Source: Clonostachys chloroleuca
Lineage: Eukaryota > Ascomycota > Sordariomycetes > Hypocreales > Bionectriaceae
Direction: 5' to 3'
Assembly (NCBI GenBank): GCA_037952775.1
Contig: JBANAY010000004.1
Coordinates: 11,966,001-12,030,000 of the forward strand
DNA length: 64,000 nt
How positions within the stretch are numbered: the stretch's first letter is position 1; each line of letters begins with the position of its first letter. Both the position numbers and the translations under genes were made by a program. A model generated the notes under the pieces. That model saw only the letters and a list, made by a program, of their open reading frames with translations, did no database searches and was not told the DNA's origin. Positions 55,975 through 64,000 of this stretch are shown in pieces.

Positions 55975-57215
55975 CTAGCTGCCATCTGAGTTGATAGCTG
56001 TGCCATTATTGTTGCGGTCATTCCATGTGCGATCGAAGACGTTGAGCGAGCGTTGGGCTGTACCACTCGTTAGTAGCTAAGTCATATAAGTTCAACTACA
56101 GAAATTCGAGAGTGTATCTCAACTCTCACCTGCAGTATAGCTATGCAGGGCATCTCCTGGGAACGCGGCGGGGATGGCTAACGAAGGTAAAGCCCAAAAC
56201 ATACCAGTTGGAACCACATCTAGGGCCTTGATGGATGTATTCGGAGGTTGGCTGAGCATGTAGATGGCGGCATTGGCAACGCTCTCGGACAACAGAGGCC
56301 TGGCACGATCAGCAACCAAGCTTCTCATAGTTCTCTTCATTAGTCGGGAAAAGGTATGATGCTTACTCGAAACCCTCGAAAAACGAGTCGTACATCTCCT
56401 TGTCGTGGCCCACGCGTAGAGAGTGGAAGTTGGTTGCGACACATCCAGGGCGCAGAGCCAGGACCTTGATGTTAGTCTGGCTGAGCTCGTTGCGCAGGGC
56501 ATTCGTGAAGCCCTCCTGGCAGGCCTTGTTGGCGTGGTACACGGACTCTCCGGAGAACGGAGGGACCTCCAGACCGGTGACGGAGGTGATGTTTAGGATG
56601 GTGCCGGCCTTGCGGGGCATAAAGGATCGGTTTAGCACAACGTGGGTGACCCACATGAGGCCGTTGATGTTGGTGTTGTTCATGGTGGCAATGTCGTTGA
56701 TCTTGAGGTCTTGGAAGGCCGCTGGGGCTCCAAGAGCAAGGCCAGCCTAGAGCAATCAGCGCGTCCTGGTTGAATTTGTTGGATCATGGAAGAGAAAGGC
56801 GTACGTTGTTGATGAGGATGTCAATCTGGCCGAGCTCGGCGATGGCAGACTCTACGGCCTTGTCGACGGCGCTGTAGTCAGCGATGTCTACAGCCTTGAC
56901 GATAATTTTGATCGAGCTGTGCTTGTCCGTGAGGGTCTTGGCCAAAGTGGACAGTTTATCCTAGTTCAAGGCGCGACGTTAGCATGAACTGTGAGCTACT
57001 CAACGCTCGCACCAGCTCGTTGGACCAAGTTGTTGCCCACTTGAGATCGCGACACAAGGATCAGGTGGCTTCCTGCGGCAGCGAGCTCGTGTGCGATAGC
57101 TTCACCAATGCCCATAGATGCACCGGTCTGGATGAGTGTAAGTACGCACTCATGAAACGGAATGAGGTTAATGAAGTAATACCAAGAGGGCGATTTTCCC
57201 AGCCAGTTCAGACAT
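55975..57215 (-). CDS. Short-chain dehydrogenase/reductase (classical SDR)
   Basis: Six exons (57215-57183, 57127-57041, 56960-56805, 56746-56367, 56299-56205, 56057-55975), all phases closed, give 277 residues. Seen: T-G-A-S-M-G-I-G-E cofactor loop formed after the first splice, L-V-S-R-S (Arg suggests NADP), V-D-I-A-D, I-N-N-A-G-L across the third intron, I-T-S-V-T-G with catalytic Ser and Y-H-A-N-K with Tyr/Lys. Ends A-L-D-V-V-P-T-A-Q-R-S-L-N-V-F-D-R, as in 3-hydroxy-acid dehydrogenases of the yeast YMR226c type, which oxidise L-allo-threonine and similar. The physiological substrate here is not known. The longest predicted single frame covers only exon 4. Confidence 0.88.
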
Positions 57216-58951
57216 CTTAAGCAGATTCAGTTCGATCCAGGAGGTGACAGCAATTGATCATACGAAGGATAGCTCAGCAAGAGTATGTTCAAGAATGTCT
57301 GGTATAAACGAGATGAATAAACTGACCCCGCTTATGACGCAAAGCCCCTCATTGAATGATGATACTAAACTGTTTGTTCATGTCATAAAGCCCTAGTAGG
57401 GCCCTAATCTGCCCCGATGTTACCAAAAGGGCTCTCCATCCACTCCGGCCTCGTCTGCCTTATGTAGGAGGGTAAATTACACATATACTTACACTACTAG
57501 AGCCGAGGTCGCTCGAGTCGAGACCCCTTGGAGGACGTGTGTAGGTTTAGCCGGGGAACTGAAGAAGACATGGCGGGTCAGTCACATCGCAGTTGGGCTG
57601 CTGCGAGAAGACAGACTCCAGACTCTGACCTTGAGCGAGAGGAGCTAGACATCGCGCATACGGCATTGCCCAAGTCCGAAATTAACAACTGTAAGTCCGG
57701 GCACTTCCAACAGCAGAACTAAGCAACCAACTTACATGCTTTGTGATGTTAATTATTTCAATTGCTAAAGTGATACCATCAAGGGCTAGTTTTCTATCAA
57801 AGCAGAGAGGAAGCTGTCTGATCAAACTACAAATTCTCTCTCCTTCTATTCCGAAGTCGTCATCCTAATTAGTTCTTGATGAATCTCATCAATCCAAGCC
57901 GTAATAATTGGCACAAAACAACTTACCTAATCATTGTGATGGAATTTTAATTGAAGGGGGTGGGATGTTTCTGCTAGGGCTCTCGAAATAGAAGTAGGGC
58001 TTCTGCAGCCAACTCAGCTTAGGTAATTTGCATTCCTGCATTCGGCTGGTAAAAGTGCAGGTTGAAACTAGTTTGCATATAACTAGGCTCTTATTGGGTC
58101 ATGAGGTTACAGCAAGGAAGATCTTTAAAAGGAGGGCTATGCAAGGGCTGTGTCTTAGAAGCGGGGCTTCTGCTGCGTTCTACCTCAACTACGGCGGTCA
58201 AGCTTGTTTGAAAGGTTGAAAGGCTCGGTATCTACAGAGTACAAAGTCCCCTTTAATTTTGCCCCGTCGCCACCGTCCGTCGATCTTTGCTTTTCATAAC
58301 TCTAGAAAAGATGCGCATCTGGCTGATCGGGCATACGACGGCCGCAACACGGCATGGAATGGCGGGCTTTGCAGAGGCGCTGCAGCAATACCACCCAATT
58401 CAATCCCCGTGGCAAGAGAGGGTTTTAACAGACTAGATATATATTCCATGAATTCTATGCTCTTGTCAAACAAGTATGGGATAATGTAAAGTCAGCCTGC
58501 GTAATTCTGTACTCTTCTGAGACATAGGTCAAAAGTGCCACTTTGCTACCCACCAGCCGTGTGATCTTCACCAGGGCAAAGCACGATAATGCATGCACTT
58601 TTTTCAGTCACGCATACTACATCGGATAATCAGGGATACTTAGGATCTTCGGTTGGCCTTGATCCAATGCGGTCAGCAGCCAGTGACGATCCTTCATCCC
58701 TCTATGCAACGTACATTGTGGGCGGAGGCTGTACAGCTAGCAGAAGCCGGTCATGTTATCTGCAACTTCGGCCAAATTCAACTGCCCACGGGCTTTTAGT
58801 CCAAAGAACCACCGTATTGTCTCGCCACTATTCCCAGTTACAACGAGGAGTTGCCCAATAGGGCTCGCAAAACCTGTCCTTTTCATGCATCCTTAACTGC
58901 TGTATCATCTCAACAATATCACCAGCAGAGCTTTAAAGAAATTCCGAAGGC
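57216..58951. other. 1.7 kb spacer
   Basis: No firm gene. An ATG frame at 57570-57722 with a gtaagt donor after N-N looks like a lone first exon (polar, R-E-E-L-D-I), but no second exon fits. The rest is AT-rich with no signal. Confidence 0.4.
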
Positions 58952-61900
58952 ATGGTTCCAGTTGAAAGTGACTCATCGACGCTGGAACAGAGTGCGCCTC
59001 AATGGGAGCAGATGTCGTATCCGTCCAGCCCTGGTGAAAGCCTCTGGCACGCTTCGGTCTCAGACCTGATAGCCGACACCAATGAAATCATTCAGGCCCA
59101 AGACGAGGCAGCCTACCAGCGTCATTGTCAGATGTCGCCAGCTCAAAATGGCCGTTCTCCTATTCCGGTCAGTTCTACAACCCAAGGAGATCACGATGAT
59201 CCTGATACGGATGAGTCTTCAACCAATCTCATCTCAACGGAAACGATTGAAGCCTGAAAGCTACGTCAAAAGCAAAGCTGGAGACCTTTCTGGCTGCAGC
59301 GCTCAATTCTGATAGCTTTCTCTGGGTTTTTCTTTGGCTGCGCGATTGCCTTGTTATCAATGCTTGTTTACTCTGAGAGGAGTAAAGGCTTGACAGCAGT
59401 TCAGATGGAGCTGGCAAATCTATGGAGATTCGGCCCTCCCGCCGACATGTGTTGCGCCCGTCATGTTGATCCGAGGACAGAATGATCATCTAACTGCCGT
59501 ATGAACTAGTTTTGACAATAGTCTCCACGTTATGGGCCAGGGTGGAATTTCAAACACCGTTACTTCCCGTGGATGACCGTCCACAAAGATACCCAGTTCT
59601 CCGGTCACCACATCACTTCGCTAGACTACACATCTCATACTCCCCAAAGTGATATTTCTCTCATTGAAGCGCAAGGACATTCTGGTGTGTCTGACTTCCA
59701 TCTTGGCTATCTTAATGAAGGCCCAAGTTGTTCTGTCGGCCAGCCTTTTCTACAGTAAGGCCGTGGAGCATTCTTCCCCTCTCGAAATCGAGCTCCTGGA
59801 TTCATTCCAAACAAGATACGAGCCAGACTTCCGCTACGACAAATTCACATATTTCGCCGCGAAGGCATTCCACGACTTCAGCATGAACCTACCATTTGGC
59901 ATCACGGAACAAGCAGCCTACCAAATTTTTAAGCCAGCAGGTTCCGACACAGTTATTCGTGGCACGAGTGACATGCCTATTACTGTGACCGTGGATGCGC
60001 TATTTACTGATATTCAGTGTCTTCCAATGAAAGAATCTGAGTCTTCTGTCACTCCACACCCGAAAAACAGCTGGCAGTACAATTTCGTATATAACTTGCC
60101 TTTTGAGGGCTGTGATAGGCCCGTACATGTGGAAGCTTTCGTTAGGCGGTGGTACTCTGAGGTTGAAGTGGGTTCATGGACGAGGCAAACAATCAAGGAA
60201 AGGCCCCCGCCATGTCCCTCTTTGCCCGCGCAGTCCTCTCCATTCGTCTATCTAGGACAGCGTGGGAAGCATCAAAACGGGTCTATGCCAGATGTAACAA
60301 AATGTGCCGCCATCATCTGCTCTCCTAGAGCATGGGTATCCAAGGTGGAGATCCACGATGATGATATCAAGCCCGTGCTCCGAGTTCTATCGGATAAAGA
60401 GGTCATTTAAGTCAGTTCCAATCCTTGGAACCTTTGGAGAACGTCATCTCACTTCCATTAGGTTCCAACGGTGAAGCATCAGTGCCCTGGGCCAGTCCGT
60501 TGACTTGGTTGGAGATTAGCGAGGTTATTACCATTGATGAGTCCCTATATCAGAATGAGAAGCTCATAACAGCCGTTCAGGACCTGACAGAAGCATACGG
60601 GCCCTTTGTTAGCAATACGTATCTCCGTGAGAGTGGGATATCTTCAACAATCGGGTCGAGTATCGAGGTTACTCAAAAGCTACACATGAACCAAAGGATC
60701 TGCATCGCCATGGCTGTGATTTTCCGTTTCGGCTCTGGATGTCATCTGGGTAGTGATTGAGACTCCTCGGACTTGGGAAACTTGCCCAAGGGATCCAGGA
60801 ACCATATTGGGGTCAGCCATCTTGCTCCATGGTGATTCTACATTTATCTCCTCAATCCAAGAGAAGATAGAGATGGAAGAAAAACAAAGCCCATGCCAAT
60901 ATGAAGCGTGCGACGACCTTTTCTATTCCCCTGTCGCACTACAATCTTGGTTTCGTAGCATCTTTGAAGTCTACACGCTTGGCCTAATAATATCTGTCAG
61001 CACACTCCTGCACATCTCTTACCGCTCAGATGGCATAATAACATTGGCAGAAGGATCTCCATCTATCTGGTGGACTTCATTTCCTGCTATTGCTACAGTT
61101 ATGGTCGCTTGGTACTCTAGTTCCTCGGATATGGCGCTTCGAGATCTTGCGATACTTTCCAAGCTCTCCAGCAAAACTATGAGTATTCCCGCTCTGGATA
61201 TGTCTTTATCAGACATGTTCGGAGTCAGAGCCCTCTATCATTCGTTTCGACTCAAAGCTTCGACCATTAGCCTGTCTTTGATCCTTGCCATACTTTCTGG
61301 CTTTCTGAGCCCGCTATCTGCCACCTTGTTCACCTCTCAGGCCATCCCTGGGACGCGTAATGTACTCATTAAGCAGACGAGTTGGTTTGGTCCATACCTA
61401 CCTGATGTTTCGAGCCCATCGTATTCTTAGCAGACGGAGCTGACAGTTGGGAGTACACTTGTAAATAATCAAGTTAACAATTTCACCTTTCCCGAATTCA
61501 CTTATGGTGACTTGATCTTCCCCAACGTTGAGATTGATGCACAAAATACCTTTTGGAGCCCCAAAAACTCCATCAAGGTGAATTTAACCGCAGCGAAGCT
61601 TGTCTCAGATTGTTTCAAGCTTCTCCCAGGGAACTATAGCCTCACTGTGAGCAAAAACGATCAAAGTACAACAGCGACGATTAACAGAAGCTCCCTTTGC
61701 CCGAACAGCAAAAATATCTCGGAATCACAGCAGAGATCTTATAGGAGTGGAGACCTCAGAGACAAAGTAAACTCATACTTTGCTGGGGGTCTCCCTACAC
61801 TGGAAGATTCACATTGTGTTATTGCCGACGTTCCCTGGATTTTCCACGGATTCTCTTGGGGAAAGTTTTCCGACTCGGATACGGCATTGGATCACCTATC

Positions 61901-62715
61901 TCTATAGACATGCAACTCCACATTGGCCCAGGTCCCCGCTGAGCTGACACTATTGTCTACCGACGGTAAAAATCTCCAGCTCGACTACAGGCATCCTCCA
62001 GTCCCGGATATATCAAAGCTAAAACCCTATGAACCGCCTTTAGTTATTTCCAACAGGTTTCTCAAACAATTTGGATCCGAAAGCATTTTCTTCTCACGAG
62101 TAAACTTAACTAACATTGGCCACATCTTCCCAGCCATCGTTGAGCCATTGGGTTCTTTCCGACTGGAGAGTTTGGCGGACCTCAAGGTGATAGAAGCTGC
62201 CAAGTACCAATTTGGAATTCTAGCTGCCCAGTTAATTTCTTTCAAGCACCGATATAGTGTCAACGAGTCTTCTGGGTCCGCAGATCTCATACCTCTAAAA
62301 GGCATAGTTGTGGACAATAACCGCCTCCGGCTGGTCCAGGATTTTCCTGTTACCATCACTATGATCGTGATATTATCGCTTGTTCTAGCCTTCCATACAT
62401 GGGGTCTCATCTCTACAGGCCTACGAAAAGTCCTCGGAGGTGGAAGGAAATGGCTTCTGGACCTGGAGCTGAAAGGGGTAGCACCTTCTGGGTTCAGCAG
62501 CATAGCGATGATGAACGACCTGCTTTGTGGGTCGAATATCCGTGAGAATCTCCCTAGGTACCGATTTTATGTCGGCTAAAGACATATCGAGGAGTTTTAA
62601 GAATGTAGAATACCGGCTGGGGTGGTTTTACAACATCAGGACAGAGCAGCAGCGATATACTGTTGGCATTGTTGAGAGAGGCGAGTTCGAGTTTATCAGC
62701 AGGGAGAAATGTTGA
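58952..62715 (+). pseudogene. DUF3433-type multi-pass membrane protein, broken
   Basis: Reading through the damage, the gene would give a protein of about 1200 residues with repeated membrane blocks: S-W-R-P-F-W-L-Q-R with L-I-A-F then L-W-R-F-G-P-P, L-T-I-V-S-T-L-W-A-R-V-E, V-I-E-T-P ... C-P-R-D-P-G-T, a large outside domain, I-V-I-L-S-L-V-L-A-F and a tail R-L-G-W-F-Y. This order matches fungal DUF3433 proteins, whose role is poorly known (calcium-sensitivity 'spray' relatives). Lesions: in-frame stops at 59255, 61428 and 61905 (all could be C-to-T), one-base shifts near 59563, 59643, 60410, 60727 and 62553, and a missing GT donor near 59447. The many lesions make true pseudogenisation more likely than base-calling error alone. 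Confidence 0.75.
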
Positions 62716-64000
62716 ACGTGAACTACCTGTTTTGAATTATGGTGCAAACTTCATTGCGGCCCGCTTGAGTTTTGATGGTCATGAATGAATCCAAGATAAG
62801 CTCGATCTTGTTCTTCATCACGCTACTACATGCCCCATCTAGGGCAGATTCGGCGGTTGGGCGGATTACAGTACTCTTAGTAGACTGCTGGAGCTCGGCT
62901 GGCGGTTGCAAGATCAAGATCAACGATCAGTAGTCAAGAATCCAAAAAAAACCAAGGGTCTACATGAAAAGTAGAAAAAACGGAGGAGGGCCAGAATGAG
63001 GATTCAGTATTGTTGTTTTTGGTACATGGTTCTACACCAAAACATCCTGATCTATCCACTTGTAACTAATTAAATAAATACCAAGAGTCACGACTAACTA
63101 GAAGAGAAGAAATTAGTTCAATTTCTTCCCCAGATCTATTATAGGGATAAATGCTCCTGAAAAAGTCTCTTTGAACTAAACAAGAACGGGTCCTTACTAG
63201 ACTCTTCCAACCCGCTCACCCACCACTATCATCCGCAGCCTCTTTGGCATCTTTGGATAGAACGTATATATTTGGGCGGTGTTTCTGCTTCTATACCTAT
63301 CTATAGGCTAGTCAAGTGCTAGACTTCTTATGATAATCCGCGAAGGAACCATGTCCAATCCTATTGCAATCTAATAGTGTAGGCCAGACCTGAAGCACTT
63401 ATTATCAGGCAAAATATGCATAACAACAAGGATAAGGTTTAAACAAGATCTCAAGCTTAGAAAAGATAAAATGGTACCCTATTAGTGCCATAAGAGCTAG
63501 CGGGGTATCCTTTTATCGCCGGGTTATTCTCCTCCTGCGGGCGTTTTGGGCACCTTATCACCCACCAGGATTAGCCCTGGCACAAAATTGGAAGAAGCCA
63601 TAGTGACGCGCGTACATGTATCTAGGATTTTTCTGTCATACTTTGTCTTTTCCAGGCTGAGGACCTTCCTCTTCGCTCCAAAGCCCCATATGCGGTGGCC
63701 GTAATCGCATCCCAACCACCTGTGTGCTGAAATTGTCCATTGAGACCGGGCACCTAAGCCTGCCATCATTGATGTCTACACGTACAGCTCGAGCTAGTTG
63801 GGTGGCTAAAATCTTGATGGAGCAAGTAAACACTAGCCTAGGCAATAAGAGGCAAGTGGTTATACTTGGCCAGTTGGATATCATGAACCAACCAAGCCAG
63901 ATACACATGGCCAGCATGACGGACAGAGCAACAAATGCAGCTCATTGCAACCAGAAAACGTGACAGCAGGCGCCGCACGGTACCGGCAGTAGTCTCTTGG
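62716..64000. other. Right-edge region, no gene assigned
   Basis: AT-rich to about 63500. At 63524-63917 the minus strand has two overlapping frames with protein-like stretches (C-I-W-L-G-W-F-M, G-H-R-I-W-G-F-G) that could belong to a gene running off the edge, but I cannot name it. Confidence 0.35.

Noticed and set aside
39674..57215. Secondary-metabolite cluster (ABC exporter, MFS, SDR, NmrA-like)
   Set aside because: No PKS, NRPS, terpene or RiPP core gene in the window, and the genes are far apart with unrelated genes between.

Overview
The window is nuclear DNA of a filamentous ascomycete (Pezizomycotina, most likely Sordariomycetes). The evidence is the 50-130 nt introns with GTRNGT donors, CTAAC/CTGAC branch sites and YAG acceptors, and the gene families present: HET, CFEM-rhodopsin receptor, Zn2Cys6 regulator, DUF3433, HsbA-like and a GPI-type cell-surface protein. 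Species cannot be named from the sequence alone. Gene models were built by hand from splice signals, reading frame and family motifs; no database search was run.

Left part (1-14.8 kb): two related kinase-like genes lie head to head (334-2310 minus, 4376-6093 plus), followed by a HET-domain gene (6315-8299). Both kinases keep HGD-I-K-P-x-N but have altered DFG triplets (DFT, DVG). Next come a frame-disrupted gene derived from a copia-type retroelement (8591-9793 minus), a 3.3 kb gene-poor stretch, and a well-formed six-exon CFEM/7TM receptor (13066-14820).

Middle part (15.5-46 kb) is mostly core: a small secreted protein, a Zn2Cys6 regulator divergent from an NmrA/isoflavone-reductase-like enzyme, dihydroxy-acid dehydratase (ILV3, branched-chain amino acids), an LPA-acyltransferase-like membrane enzyme, a kinesin-14 motor, a conserved unnamed protein, an HhH-GPD DNA glycosylase, an aminoglycoside-phosphotransferase-like kinase, an alpha/beta hydrolase with a GHSMG-type elbow, a GNAT acetyltransferase and a full-length ABCC exporter.

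Right part (46-64 kb): two cell-surface genes on the minus strand (an HsbA-like protein with a PTGL minisatellite, and a GPI-type protein built from four C-x-P-H-G-D-H-W-H-C modules, each split by an intron at the same base), an MFS sugar/quinate-type transporter, a short-chain dehydrogenase, and a long DUF3433 membrane-protein gene broken by stops and frameshifts. Gene-free spacers here are AT-rich.

No single operon-like or biosynthetic system is visible. The points most worth checking are the modular-exon metal-motif protein, the divergent kinase pair beside HET, a duplicated hairpin element at 30.2/30.5 kb, and a series of one-base shifts in short homopolymers that break otherwise intact genes and may be assembly errors.
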